Positions 45,873 through 57,577 are shown, counted from the first letter of the stretch. The stretch is DNA of 64,000 bases from Pseudomonas sp. PDM05 (GCF_014851685.1 NZ_JACVAC010000012.1:124001-188000); one strand, 5' to 3'. Made by a program: numbers and translations. Notes: a model not told the origin generated them from the sequence alone.

Positions 45873-46361
45873 ATGGCAACTGATATGTTTTTGAAGTTGG
45901 GCGACATCAAGGGCGAATCCAGGGATCAGGCCCATCGCGATGAAATCGAGATCAGCCGCTGGGGCTGGGGCATGTCGCAGACAGGCTCGATGCATAGCGG
46001 CAGCGGCGGTGGTGCGGGCAAGGTCAATATCGAGAACCTGTCCATCTCGAAAGTGATGGATAAGTCCTCACCCAACCTGATGATGGCCTGCTCCACCGGC
46101 AAGCATTACCCGCAAGCGCGGCTGGTGGTGCGCAAGGCCGGTGGCAGCAGTGCGGTGGAGTATCTGGTGATCACCTTGAAGGAGGTGATGGTGACGTCCT
46201 ACCAAACCGACGCGGTGAAAAACAGCGACGAACTGACAGAGGTCATCGGCTTGAATTTCGCCAGCGTCGAAGTCAGCTACCAACCGCAGAAAGCCGACGG
46301 CGGCAAGGACGGCGGTGCGGTGAAATACGGTTGGAACATTCGTCAGAACGTGAAAATCTGA
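45873..46361 (+). CDS. hcp: T6SS tube protein Hcp (Hcp1-type)
   Basis: 162 residues, the same length as P. aeruginosa Hcp1 and very similar: DMFLKLGDIKGESRDQAHRDE, 'WGWGMSQTGSMHSGSGGGAGKVN', 'PNLMMACSTGKHYPQARLVVRKAGG', 'DGGAVKYGWNIRQNVKI'. It forms hexameric rings that carry small effectors in the lumen. No tss genes are nearby, so this is an auxiliary hcp with its own cargo genes flanking it on the other strand. AGGGAA stands before the ATG. Confidence 0.96.
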   Translation: MATDMFLKLGDIKGESRDQAHRDEIEISRWGWGMSQTGSMHSGSGGGAGKVNIENLSISKVMDKSSPNLMMACSTGKHYPQARLVVRKAGGSSAVEYLVITLKEVMVTSYQTDAVKNSDELTEVIGLNFASVEVSYQPQKADGGKDGGAVKYGWNIRQNVKI

Positions 46362-46376
46362 CCACGCGAGCCAAGG

Positions 46377-46817
46377 CTACAGGCCCGCCTTGGCCGCCTC
46401 ACGCAAGCGGCGCACATCCACCAGCTTGCCCACCATCGCCCGATAGCCCTTGCCGTTGATCAGCAACAACCCCAACAGTGGCCAGAACAGACATTCGCTG
46501 TAGATAAACCAGTGGGGGCCATAGGCCAGTGTCGGCAGGGTCACCAGCAGACACACCACGAAAAACCCGACCATACCCCACACCGCCCAGGCGTGCCCGC
46601 GCACGACCAGGATGTTGCTGAGGGTCACGAACAGCGCGGCAAACAGCACCACGAACCACGACACCGTCGCGTTGGTAGCCATCGGCACGTCGGCGAAGTA
46701 GGTGCTGGCAGCCAGGGAAATAGCGCCAGAGCCGCCCAGGCAGCCTGCGAGAATCACACCGATGAACGATGGGAAATGTTCCAGCAGGAATGGTTTCAAC
46801 GACGGCACGCCACGCAT
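46377..46817 (-). CDS. Four-helix membrane protein, probable immunity protein (copy 1)
   Basis: 146 residues with four helices (FPSFIGVILAGCLGGSGAIS, WFVVLFAALFVTLSNILVV, VWGMVGFFVVCLLVTLP, SECLFWPLLGLLLING). Paralogue of 44289-44783 but shorter at the C-terminus. It overlaps the effector stop by one base (TAATG). A small hairpin GCCAAGGC/GCCTTGGC (46370-46394) covers its stop codon region facing the convergent hcp. Confidence 0.75.
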   Translation of the reverse strand: MRGVPSLKPFLLEHFPSFIGVILAGCLGGSGAISLAASTYFADVPMATNATVSWFVVLFAALFVTLSNILVVRGHAWAVWGMVGFFVVCLLVTLPTLAYGPHWFIYSECLFWPLLGLLLINGKGYRAMVGKLVDVRRLREAAKAGL

Positions 46818-47737
46818 TATTCGGACTCCTCGTACAAGCCAATCGCCAGGGTTTTCTTGACGTTATCCGAACGAGCCAGCCCCCAGCTGCCGAGCCCGGC
46901 GCCGAAGGCGTCGCCGATCTGCACGATGGTGGCGTGCTTGAGCTGGGTCGGGGTGAACCGCTTGGTCAACTCGCCACGCAGTTGCAGGAGCTTGCGCATC
47001 TTGGTCGACATCTGCGGGTCGGCGAGTTTCAGCAGTTCCTTGGTCAGCTTCTCCCGCTCCTGGCCGTTGAGGCCCTTGAGTACCTGGCGCAAGGTTTTGC
47101 CGGTGGAGGCGCGGGTGACGTTGATCAGTTTGACCGTGGTCAGCGTCGACGCGCCCACGCCGACCAAGGCCGCGCCGTCCATGATTTTTGTCGCGGTCTG
47201 ATACCACTCTTCGTTATCCAGGTAGTCGTTCATGCCTGGGTTGACGATTTCATTGCGCGTGCGATACGCGCCGAAGAAGCACGAAGCGGTACTGGCCGTG
47301 GCGCTGGCATAGCCGATCACGGTCATCACCGAACTGGCGCCGGCGGTGAACGGCACGGCGATAGTACCGCTCAGGACAACGAGCCAACCGATGATCGCCC
47401 CGCCACAGGACAATGTGGTGTTGATGGCTTCGCCGATCAGCCGTCCTTCGCGCGGGTTGTTGACGACCTGGTCGGCGAACTGTGCCGGCGCGATGTATTT
47501 CTGTGCCTCGCGCACAATGATGCGCTTGGGCAGGATGCTGCAGATCGGCTTGAATTCGCGCAGGGTGACAACGTTGAAGTCGGCGTCGATATACACCACG
47601 CCGGCGCCGACGATAGCGGGGTCGGCGTCGATGGCGGCGAATAGCCGGGGTACGTTGATCTCACTTTCGATGCGCTGGCGCGCCATGAACTGGGAGCGGT
47701 TGGAGTCCATGCCGATGCCGGCCAGGGGGTTGCCCAT
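46817..47737 (-). CDS. Probable pore-forming T6SS effector, Tse4-like (copy 1)
   Basis: 306 residues from ATG at 47737 with AAGGAAG upstream; the frame is open further upstream only because it reads through a REPIN. Same layout as copy 2: LFAAIDADPAIVGAGVVYID at about 32-51, hydrophobic Gly/Ala-rich region at 107-155 (CGGAIIGWLVVLSGTIAVPF, GYASATASTASCFFG), then 'RQVLKGLNGQEREKLTKELLKL'. The two copies diverge most near the C-terminus. Unlike copy 2, its upstream region has a REPIN in place of the shared leader. Confidence 0.68.
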   Translation of the reverse strand: MGNPLAGIGMDSNRSQFMARQRIESEINVPRLFAAIDADPAIVGAGVVYIDADFNVVTLREFKPICSILPKRIIVREAQKYIAPAQFADQVVNNPREGRLIGEAINTTLSCGGAIIGWLVVLSGTIAVPFTAGASSVMTVIGYASATASTASCFFGAYRTRNEIVNPGMNDYLDNEEWYQTATKIMDGAALVGVGASTLTTVKLINVTRASTGKTLRQVLKGLNGQEREKLTKELLKLADPQMSTKMRKLLQLRGELTKRFTPTQLKHATIVQIGDAFGAGLGSWGLARSDNVKKTLAIGLYEESE

Positions 47738-47778
47738 GGGGGTGTTCTTCCTTGAATGGGGTGGTGACTGAGCTGACG

Positions 47779-47868
47779 CTTTCGCGAGCAAGCCCGCTCC
47801 CACACTTGACCGAGTTCCCACATGAGAATGCGGTCGAATGTGGGAGCGGGCTTGCTCGCGAAGGCGGC
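47779..47868. repeat. REPIN upstream of effector copy 1
   Basis: TTCGCGAGCAAGCCCGCTCC and GTGGGAGCGGGCTTGCTCGC inverted around TTGACCGAGTTCCC. Confidence 0.92.
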
Positions 47869-47916
47869 CTGATGGGCGCCACCTTAACAAACCGGCGCGC
47901 CACCGAATAGAAAGCA

Positions 47917-47942
47917 AAACGCCAGCACTCGGCTGGCGTTTT
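47917..47942 (-). terminator. Intrinsic terminator downstream of ygiQ
   Basis: AAAACGCCAGC / GCTGGCGTTTT stem with a 4-base loop, 18 bases past the ygiQ stop; the T-run is on the minus strand. It may act in both directions. Confidence 0.85.
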
Positions 47943-47959
47943 GCATATTCACGCGTCGA

Positions 47960-50263
<2,304 letters not shown>

Positions 50264-50480
50264 GACGGTGACCGGTGTTGAGATGAAAAATCGCGGGCGC
50301 GGAATATAGCACAAATTTTGACCAATTCCGACGGCAATGGTCGGCTTTTACCCAGGTATCACTTTTGCGCGCACACATAGCCGGATTTGCAGGGGGCGAG
50401 GGCCTAATCCGCTAGCCCCGCCCCCGGAAACACCCTGGATAGGCTGTCGGGATCCGACTCGCTTTTTCATGGAAACCCAC

Positions 50481-53400
50481 ATGAGCAGTAATCCTGCGAC
50501 CCCACCGGCAATACCCGACGCCCACGCCGCCTTCATTCAGACCCAACTCCCCACCTGGCTCACCGACTCCCCCGCAGACACCCGCGCCGCCCTGCGCGCC
50601 AACCTGCTCAAGAGCAATCTATCCAGGCACAAGATCCAGGAACTGCTCAAGCAACTGCAAAGTCCCGAGGCGTTCGCTCTTGCGCTACTCGAGCAGGCGC
50701 TGCGCCGTGAATACCTGACGCTGCTGAATGCGAAGACTTCGGTCCTGGTGCGCGAATGGAGAAATCATCACCTGTTCGGGCTGCTAAGCACCCATGCACG
50801 CACCACCGAACAATCCCTTTTGGAGGCGGCCCTGCAGAACTTCGAGGCTTCGGAAGCAGAGGACGGCGGCATGGAGACCGGGACCGAGCTTTTCAACGTC
50901 ACCCAGGGTTCACGATTTCCTTCGTTGATCTCCGCAACGCAGTTCGCCGGTTTTTGCCGCGAACTGGACCTGGGCGGGCAGTACCTCAAGCACATTCGCG
51001 CAGTCATCAGCACCAATCTGTCGGTGCGCCCGCTCTTTCGCGAGCACGAACAGCAGCGGTTCAACGTTGCCTTGCACCTGGCCTACCTCAAGAACGAGAT
51101 AGCGCAAACCCTGTACGAAGAATTGCTCGAGCTCTCCGAGCGCGGACACCACGTGTCCTTCGACTGCTTTCACCTGACGCTTGATGGGGTGGTGCTGCCT
51201 GACGTCCTGGTCATCACTGACACCCGGGCAGAAACCGGACCGCTCCTCTACACCCCCGAAGACCCGATCGCCGCTCTTCGCCAGCACCCCTCGATGGTGG
51301 ACCTGGAAACTCAACTGGTCGAACGCCTGATGCAACCGGACTACCTGGCCTTCTTCAAGCGGCTGGCCCCAGTGCATCAGCGAGAATCGCTGCTGCTGGT
51401 AAAGCCCATGTGGATTGATTGGCTGCCCATCGGCTCCCCCGGGAAAATCAAGCCAGCGCACCTGGACAAACCGCTGAGCCTGACCAGAATCACCGGCCAC
51501 CTGTTCCAAGCCATCACCCTGCGACGGTTTTCCCAGATAGAAAGCGACGCTTGCGAAGTCGCGGTCCCGACGGCACAGGTCGATGCCATCAGCCGACAAA
51601 AACGCCTGCAGTTCTATGCCGACCTGGGTAAAACCCTGCTGTTCTTTGCCGCATCCTTCGTGCCAATCGTCGGCGAAGTGCTGCTGGTCGTTACCGGCGC
51701 TCAATTGATCGGCACGGTCTATAACGGCTTTGCCGCCTGGAGCCGGGGCGATAGCCAACAGGCGCTCGATGACCTGCTGGACGTAGTGGATAACATTGCC
51801 ATGGCCGTAGCGACCGCCGGCGTGATCAAGGCCGGACGTTTTACGGCGGGCCTCGTGAAAGTTCAGGTACGCAATCAGGGCTGGCGCCTCTGGCACTCTG
51901 ACCTGGAACCCTACCAACACCCCGCGACATTGCCTGAACACGTGGTTGCCGATAAACAAGGTATCTATCAATACCAACAGCAGCCGTATCTGAAGCTGGA
52001 TGATCACCCCCATGCCATTCAGCGCTCACCCGATGGCACACAATGGGAGTTGTCACACCCCAGCGATGCGCACGCGTATTCACCTCCCTTGCTGAACAAC
52101 GAAACCGGCGGCTGGCGCCATGTACACGAAACGCCAGATGAGTGGGACACACTCAAACTGATCAAGCGCCTGGGTCCCGATGCGGCCAACATAACCCAGC
52201 CGTGCGTGGAGCCCATCCTGCTGATCAGCGGACTGGACAGCGCCACATTGCGCCAGGCCCATCAAGAGATGGTGCGCCCTGCGCCCTTGCTGTGCGATAC
52301 GGTTACACACTTCAACCTGGACCAGGAAATCAGTGATTTCAACCTGAGCCGCGCCGAGGGCAGCTCCGTGACGGCTCACTCGCCGCTGATTCAAGCCCAC
52401 CTGCTCACCTCGCTGCCCGAATGGCCCGCCACTTACGGGCTGAAGGTGGTCGACCAGCAGCAACAGACCGTGATGCAGTTCGGCCAGGGCAGCGTCGAAA
52501 TCAAGGTCAGCGAAGCCCGTTTCCGAAAGGGCGAGTTGTTGCATGCCGTAGAGGCGCAAATGCCTCAGACCGCGTTCAACAATCTGCTGCCCTCCCCGCC
52601 TATCGACTACTTCAGTAAAACCGAAAACCTGGCCATCAGATTGAGAGAGCAGGCCGCACAGAAAAAACAATGGCTGTTTTCCCAACTCAACGCGGCCAAT
52701 GAAGCAGCGGTCACCCCCACCGAAAAAAGTCTGCGCACACTGATGCCGCAACTGTCCAAACGACATCTTGAAGAGATAGAGCGCACACTCCCGGCAAGCA
52801 AACGCCAACGCTTGCAAGCGGGAGGCGGCCTGGACCCCGTATCGCTCGAAGAAGCAGGCCACTACACCAAGATGGCAAAGGTCGCCCAGCTGCAAGCGAG
52901 TATTTTCCTGGATGCCTTGCGCAGCCGGGAAAGCGTGCAATTGATGCTCTACACACTGGAGCAGATACCCGGTTGGCCTGGGTCGCGCCGCATTGATGTG
53001 TATGACGACAGTACCGATGGGCCGCTTCTGGGGAGTATCGGTAACGCGGATGCCCCTTCGAGCCATACGCTGATCCGCAAGGGCGAGCTATACGCGCTTC
53101 ACGCCTCACCAGGCACGCTCACGCCCCCGCTGACCGATCTGCCCGACGCCATCGCGCAAACACTTTCCCCCCTGGAGCAGCGTGCACTGCTGCGCCAATC
53201 GGGTGCGGATTCGTTTGAGCAGGCGCTGCACAAGTCCGGCGAGTCACTGATGGCCAGCAGCCTTGCACGTCTGCGCGGCAAGCCCCTTCCCCTCGAAACC
53301 CGGCCCCCGGCAGGGTTGCCACTCGACCCCTTGTTCGCCGAACCAACCCCGCCGGCCGGGCTGACAAGGCTGGTTGACCACAGCTTTCAAGCGCCGCCAC

Positions 53401-54437
53401 TGCCTGACGGTAGTTTTCGCTATTACGTACAGGACAAGCAGAACTACTACCAGATCAAAAAAGACCCGCAGGGATGGCGACTGATCGATGCGCGCAGCCG
53501 TTTCCGGGCCTACTCGCCCTATCTGCGCAAAAACGCCGACGGGGGCTGGGAAATCGACCCCGCCAAGGGTGGATTACCGGGCGGAGGGGGCTCGCCTGCG
53601 CCATCACTCGAAAGCGTCGACTCCATTGACGGGTTTGAGTCGGCACACTCGTCCAGCCCTTACGGATCAGCCGAGGAAGGTCCTGTAAACGCGCTCTACA
53701 CCCCGCAGGAATTGGCCCACATGCGCACCGAGCGCAGCTACCAGTACAGCCAGAACTATCGGCGTATTTATGACCGCGCCAACTGTGGCCGCTACCCCCT
53801 GCGCGATGAAAATGGCCAGCCCATGCGGATCCGGCTCATGCAAGCCCAAGGGAAGTCGTTAACGTCCGGCACGGTATTCAGCAAAGACCAACTGCTGCCG
53901 TACATTCGCTGGGAAGGTTATGAAAACGTCGCGCGCCTGTATGAAGACAAGCTTGAGGTTTTACCCTTCACCGCCGCTCATCAAAAATTCCCCCAGGAGG
54001 CCGCAATGATCGGCGAAGCCACGGTCATCACGCGGCGCCCGCTGAGAAAGGGCGAAGCGCTGGGCGTGTATGGAGGGGACATCCTGCCGTTTTTCGTGGC
54101 GAACGCGCGCCGAGATCCTTATCTGATGGCCGTCAAGGATGTGAGGCCTGTGTCGCCCCACGCGCTCAACACGCAGCCGGTACTGTCCGGCGACAACGCG
54201 TTGTCGAGGATCAATACCATTTTTGAATATGAGGCCGATGTTCCGGTGCGACAGGCCGCCTCGGGCTACAACGTTGAGGCGGCACAATTCAGGGTCCAGA
54301 CCCAGGTCGGCAACCGACAGGATCAAATGATACTCACCGGATTATTTGCCAGCGAATCCATTCCCGCCGGCACTGAGTTGCGCTGGAACTACCAATACGA
54401 CGAAGCCACCATCCGTGCGCTGTTTGCCCGGCCGTAA
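50481..54437 (+). CDS. DUF6543 dermonecrotic-toxin-like protein with C-terminal SET-like domain
   Basis: 1318 residues from ATG at 50481 with GGAA upstream. Residues about 10-300 are the DUF6543 N-terminal region (LLEAALQNFEASEAED at 113-128, FAGFCRELDLGGQY at 155-168), homologous to the gene at 1-1296. A hydrophobic segment at 383-408 is the only likely membrane helix. A basic SKRQR lies at about 773. Residues about 1170-1310 resemble a SET methyltransferase: 'RPLRKGEALGVYGGDIL' (SET motif I), 'SRINTIFEYE' then 'GYNVEAAQFRV' (in place of RFINHSC-PN), and 'SESIPAGTELRWNYQYD' (motif IV, GEELTxDY-like). The Asn of the NHS motif is kept, the HSC is not. Such a protein could methylate host or rival proteins. 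No secretion signal is visible; it is convergent with dnaB, six bp between stops. Confidence 0.75.
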   Translation: MSSNPATPPAIPDAHAAFIQTQLPTWLTDSPADTRAALRANLLKSNLSRHKIQELLKQLQSPEAFALALLEQALRREYLTLLNAKTSVLVREWRNHHLFGLLSTHARTTEQSLLEAALQNFEASEAEDGGMETGTELFNVTQGSRFPSLISATQFAGFCRELDLGGQYLKHIRAVISTNLSVRPLFREHEQQRFNVALHLAYLKNEIAQTLYEELLELSERGHHVSFDCFHLTLDGVVLPDVLVITDTRAETGPLLYTPEDPIAALRQHPSMVDLETQLVERLMQPDYLAFFKRLAPVHQRESLLLVKPMWIDWLPIGSPGKIKPAHLDKPLSLTRITGHLFQAITLRRFSQIESDACEVAVPTAQVDAISRQKRLQFYADLGKTLLFFAASFVPIVGEVLLVVTGAQLIGTVYNGFAAWSRGDSQQALDDLLDVVDNIAMAVATAGVIKAGRFTAGLVKVQVRNQGWRLWHSDLEPYQHPATLPEHVVADKQGIYQYQQQPYLKLDDHPHAIQRSPDGTQWELSHPSDAHAYSPPLLNNETGGWRHVHETPDEWDTLKLIKRLGPDAANITQPCVEPILLISGLDSATLRQAHQEMVRPAPLLCDTVTHFNLDQEISDFNLSRAEGSSVTAHSPLIQAHLLTSLPEWPATYGLKVVDQQQQTVMQFGQGSVEIKVSEARFRKGELLHAVEAQMPQTAFNNLLPSPPIDYFSKTENLAIRLREQAAQKKQWLFSQLNAANEAAVTPTEKSLRTLMPQLSKRHLEEIERTLPASKRQRLQAGGGLDPVSLEEAGHYTKMAKVAQLQASIFLDALRSRESVQLMLYTLEQIPGWPGSRRIDVYDDSTDGPLLGSIGNADAPSSHTLIRKGELYALHASPGTLTPPLTDLPDAIAQTLSPLEQRALLRQSGADSFEQALHKSGESLMASSLARLRGKPLPLETRPPAGLPLDPLFAEPTPPAGLTRLVDHSFQAPPLPDGSFRYYVQDKQNYYQIKKDPQGWRLIDARSRFRAYSPYLRKNADGGWEIDPAKGGLPGGGGSPAPSLESVDSIDGFESAHSSSPYGSAEEGPVNALYTPQELAHMRTERSYQYSQNYRRIYDRANCGRYPLRDENGQPMRIRLMQAQGKSLTSGTVFSKDQLLPYIRWEGYENVARLYEDKLEVLPFTAAHQKFPQEAAMIGEATVITRRPLRKGEALGVYGGDILPFFVANARRDPYLMAVKDVRPVSPHALNTQPVLSGDNALSRINTIFEYEADVPVRQAASGYNVEAAQFRVQTQVGNRQDQMILTGLFASESIPAGTELRWNYQYDEATIRALFARP

Positions 54438-54443
54438 GGCGCG

Positions 54444-55841
54444 TTATTCGTCGTCGTCGAAGTTGTAGCTGCCCGGGGCGAGGTTTTCGAAGCGAGTGTA
54501 CTTGCCGATGAACGCCAGGCGGATAAAGCCGATGGGGCCGTTCCGCTGTTTGCCGATGATGATTTCGGCAATGCCTTTGTGCTCGGTCTCGGGGTGATAC
54601 ACCTCGTCGCGATACACAAACATGATGACGTCGGCGTCCTGCTCGATCGCTCCGGATTCCCGCAAGTCGGAGTTCACCGGACGCTTGTTGGGACGCTGTT
54701 CCAGGGAGCGGTTGAGCTGGGACAACGCCACCACCGGGCAGTTGAATTCCTTGGCCAGGGCCTTGAGGGACCGGGAAATCTCGGAAATCTCGTTGGTGCG
54801 GTTGTCGCCGCTGGAGCCGGGAATCTGCATCAATTGCAGGTAGTCGATCATGATCAGCGCGATGTCGCCGTGCTCACGCACCAGGCGGCGGGTACGTGCG
54901 CGCATCTCCGACGGGCTGATGCCCGCGGTGTCATCGATGAACAACTTGCGATCGTTGAGCAGGTTGACCGCCGAGGTCAGGCGCGGCCAGTCGTCGTCTT
55001 CCAGGCGACCGGCACGGACCTTGGTCTGGTCGATACGGCCCAGGGACGAGAGCATCCGCATGATCAGCGATTCACCTGGCATCTCCAGGGAGTAAACCAA
55101 TACGGTCTTGTCGCTGCGCAACACGGCGTTTTCCACCAGGTTCATCGCAAAGGTGGTTTTACCCATGGATGGACGGCCGGCGACGATGATCAGGTCGGCC
55201 GGTTGCAGGCCGCTGGTCTTCTCGTCGAGGTCGGTGTAGCCGGTGGAAATACCGGTGATGGCGTTGTCGGTGTTGAACAGCGTGTCGATACGGTCGATGG
55301 CCTTGGTCAACAGCTCGTTGACGCCCACCGGGCCGCCAGTCTTCGGGCGTGCTTCGGCGATCTGGAAGATCTGGCGTTCGGCTTCGTCGAGGATCTCGGC
55401 GGCGGTGCGGCCTTCGGGGTTGAAGGCGCTGTCGGCGATTTCGGTGCTGATGCCGATCAACTGGCGCAGGGTGGCGCGCTCGCGGACGATCTGCGCATAC
55501 GCCTTGATGTTGGCGACGGACGGCGTATTTTTTGCCAGCTCACCGAGGTAGCCCAGACCGCCGACTTGGGAGGTCTGGCCTTCCTTGTCCAGCTGTTCGG
55601 CCAGGGTCACCACGTCGATCGGCGAGTTCTGGTCGGCCAGCTTGGCGATGGCACGGAAGATCAGGCGGTGGTCATGGCGATAGAAATCACCGTCCGAGAC
55701 TTGATCCAGCACGCGCTCCCAGGCGTTGTTGTCCAGCATCAAGCCACCGAGCACGGCCTGTTCGGCCTCGATGGAATGCGGCGGCACCTTCAGGGCAGCG
55801 GTTTGCAGATCGTATTGCTCAGGAGCTGAAATATCGTTCAT
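54444..55841 (-). CDS. dnaB: Replicative DNA helicase DnaB
   Basis: 465 residues. N-terminal dimer domain, linker, then the RecA-like motor with Walker A GRPSMGKTTFAMN, Walker B LIMIDYLQLMQ, and 'SQLNRSLEQRPNKRPVNSDLRESGAIEQDADVI'. It unwinds DNA at the replication fork as a hexamer. Start at MNDISAPEQ; a GTG two codons earlier is possible. The terminator after rplI suggests dnaB also has its own promoter. Confidence 0.98.
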   Translation of the reverse strand: MNDISAPEQYDLQTAALKVPPHSIEAEQAVLGGLMLDNNAWERVLDQVSDGDFYRHDHRLIFRAIAKLADQNSPIDVVTLAEQLDKEGQTSQVGGLGYLGELAKNTPSVANIKAYAQIVRERATLRQLIGISTEIADSAFNPEGRTAAEILDEAERQIFQIAEARPKTGGPVGVNELLTKAIDRIDTLFNTDNAITGISTGYTDLDEKTSGLQPADLIIVAGRPSMGKTTFAMNLVENAVLRSDKTVLVYSLEMPGESLIMRMLSSLGRIDQTKVRAGRLEDDDWPRLTSAVNLLNDRKLFIDDTAGISPSEMRARTRRLVREHGDIALIMIDYLQLMQIPGSSGDNRTNEISEISRSLKALAKEFNCPVVALSQLNRSLEQRPNKRPVNSDLRESGAIEQDADVIMFVYRDEVYHPETEHKGIAEIIIGKQRNGPIGFIRLAFIGKYTRFENLAPGSYNFDDDE

Positions 55842-55867
55842 GGCCACTTGGAATTTGGGGTGTGTAG

Positions 55868-55905
55868 AAAAACAAAAGGCACGACCTGTAAACAGGATCG
55901 TGCCC
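55868..55905 (-). terminator. Intrinsic terminator between rplI and dnaB
   Basis: GGCACGATCCTGT / ACAGGTCGTGCC stem (12 bp, one bulge), followed on the minus strand by TTTTGTTTTT. Confidence 0.85.
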
Positions 55906-55951
55906 GATGTTAACCGGCTGACACCGTAGGTGCCAGTCAGTTAGGTGCGAC

Positions 55952-56398
55952 TTAAGCTGCTACCACGACAACGCGTACGGTGGCTTCAACTTCGGCGTGC
56001 AGGTGCACGGCTACGTCGAATTCGCCTACGTTGCGGATGGTGCCGTTCGGCAGACGAACTTCGCTCTTCTGCACTTCAACGCCGGAGGCGGTCAGTGCAT
56101 CAGCGATGTCGTGGGTGCCGATCGAACCGAACAGCTTGCCTTCGTCACCGGCGGTGGCAGTGATAGTCACTTCCAGCTCAGCCAGTTGGGCAGCGCGAGT
56201 TTCGGCCGAAGCTTTCTTGTCTGCTGCTGCTTTTTCCAGCTCAGCACGACGCTCTTCAAACGCAGCCAGGTTGGCAGCGGTTGCAGCGGTGGCTTTGCCG
56301 TATGGCAGCAGGTAGTTACGACCGTAGCCGGCCTTAACGTTCACTTTGTCGCCCAGGTTGCCCAGGTTGGCGACTTTTTCCAGAAGGATCAGTTGCAT
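55952..56398 (-). CDS. rplI: Ribosomal protein bL9
   Basis: 148 residues, MQLILLEKVANLGNLGDKVNVKAGYGRNYLLP, with a long connecting helix and C-terminal rRNA-binding domain. The usual L9 length. It lies 18 bp after the DUF2232 gene. Confidence 0.98.
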   Translation of the reverse strand: MQLILLEKVANLGNLGDKVNVKAGYGRNYLLPYGKATAATAANLAAFEERRAELEKAAADKKASAETRAAQLAELEVTITATAGDEGKLFGSIGTHDIADALTASGVEVQKSEVRLPNGTIRNVGEFDVAVHLHAEVEATVRVVVVAA

Positions 56399-56416
56399 GT
56401 GAAAATCCTCTAACTT

Positions 56417-57310
56417 TTAACCTTCACCGTTCGCGTTGTCGGCGTCTTTCGGCGCCAGACGACCGCGAAAATCAATCAGGCCGTCGACAATGGCCAAGAC
56501 CACGAGTAACGGATAGATCAGCTGCATGAACAGCAACAGCGTGACGTACAACCCCACCAGCCAGAATTTGGCCAGGCGCTTTCGCGCAACCAGCCCATGA
56601 ATCAGGGCCAATCCGGCAAACACCAGCGGTACGCTGCAAATCGGCGCCAACACGGCCATCTGTGGACCGAAATTCGGCCCGACAACCATGCACGCCAGCA
56701 GCAACATCGCCGGCCCCGCTGGGATTCTGATACTGCGAAATTCGCGACCAAAACCACCCGGGTTGTACAACAACGCCTGCCAATAGCGCCCAACAATCAG
56801 GCTCAGCACGCTGACGACCTGCAACAATGCCGCAATCAGGCCGGTCAGGACCGGGGCAATCAGTGACGCAAACCGCGCTCGCTCATCTACCGACAATTGC
56901 TGGTAGAGATCCCCGAGGGCCATCGGCAGGATCTTGACGATCTCTTGCGACAGCGCTTCGATTTGCGGGCGGAAAGCCGCGCCAAGCATCACTGAGTACA
57001 CCAACCCCAATGCCACGCTGACCAGCAGCGTGCGGACCCAGGACTCACTTGCGCGCAGAACCAACGCAAGGCTCGATGACCCCAGCAGTACCAGAAGTAC
57101 CCGTGGATCACCCAATTGCACCCACCAGATCAAGGCAGGCAACAATCCCAGGGCAAGAACGCCAAGGGCGTCCTTCAAACCGCGCCGCAGCAGCACAAGG
57201 CAACCAGCGGCAGCACCCAACCAATAAAGCAACGGCAATGCCGCACATCCAGCCACTACCAGAGTGGCCTGCACACGACCGCGCATGATGAACTCAGCTA
57301 AGGCGCGCAT
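56417..57310 (-). CDS. DUF2232 (YybS-like) integral membrane protein
   Basis: 297 residues, about eight hydrophobic helices, e.g. ALPLLYWLGAAAGCLVLL and FWLVGLYVTLLLFMQLIYPL. This membrane protein is regularly found between rpsR and rplI in Pseudomonas. Its function is unknown; proximity to ribosomal and replication genes gives no direct clue. Confidence 0.9.
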   Translation of the reverse strand: MRALAEFIMRGRVQATLVVAGCAALPLLYWLGAAAGCLVLLRRGLKDALGVLALGLLPALIWWVQLGDPRVLLVLLGSSSLALVLRASESWVRTLLVSVALGLVYSVMLGAAFRPQIEALSQEIVKILPMALGDLYQQLSVDERARFASLIAPVLTGLIAALLQVVSVLSLIVGRYWQALLYNPGGFGREFRSIRIPAGPAMLLLACMVVGPNFGPQMAVLAPICSVPLVFAGLALIHGLVARKRLAKFWLVGLYVTLLLFMQLIYPLLVVLAIVDGLIDFRGRLAPKDADNANGEG

Positions 57311-57346
57311 GCATTCAATCCCTTACTACTTGTCGACTGCCCGGTC

Positions 57347-57577
57347 TCAGCGGCCGTGGCTGTCGGTGTAGGCCAGCAGGGCCAGGAAGCGGGCGCGCTT
57401 GATAGCGGTGGCCAGCTGACGCTGATAACGAGCTTTGGTACCGGTGATACGGCTTGGAACGATTTTGCCGGTCTCGGATACGTAGGCTTTCAGAGTGTTG
57501 AGATCTTTGTAATCGATCTCCTTCACTTCTTCAGCGGTGAAGCGGCAGAATTTACGACGACGGAAGAAACGTGCCAT
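57347..57577 (-). CDS. rpsR: Ribosomal protein bS18
   Basis: 76 residues, MARFFRRRKFCRFTAEEVKEIDYKD, with the usual basic C-terminus. It binds uS6/bS6 (RpsF) before joining the 30S platform; 28 bp after rpsF. Confidence 0.98.
   Translation of the reverse strand: MARFFRRRKFCRFTAEEVKEIDYKDLNTLKAYVSETGKIVPSRITGTKARYQRQLATAIKRARFLALLAYTDSHGR

Noticed and set aside
44289..47737. A complete T6SS gene cluster
   Set aside because: Only hcp and cargo-like genes are present; no tssB/C, tssK/L/M, clpV or vgrG.
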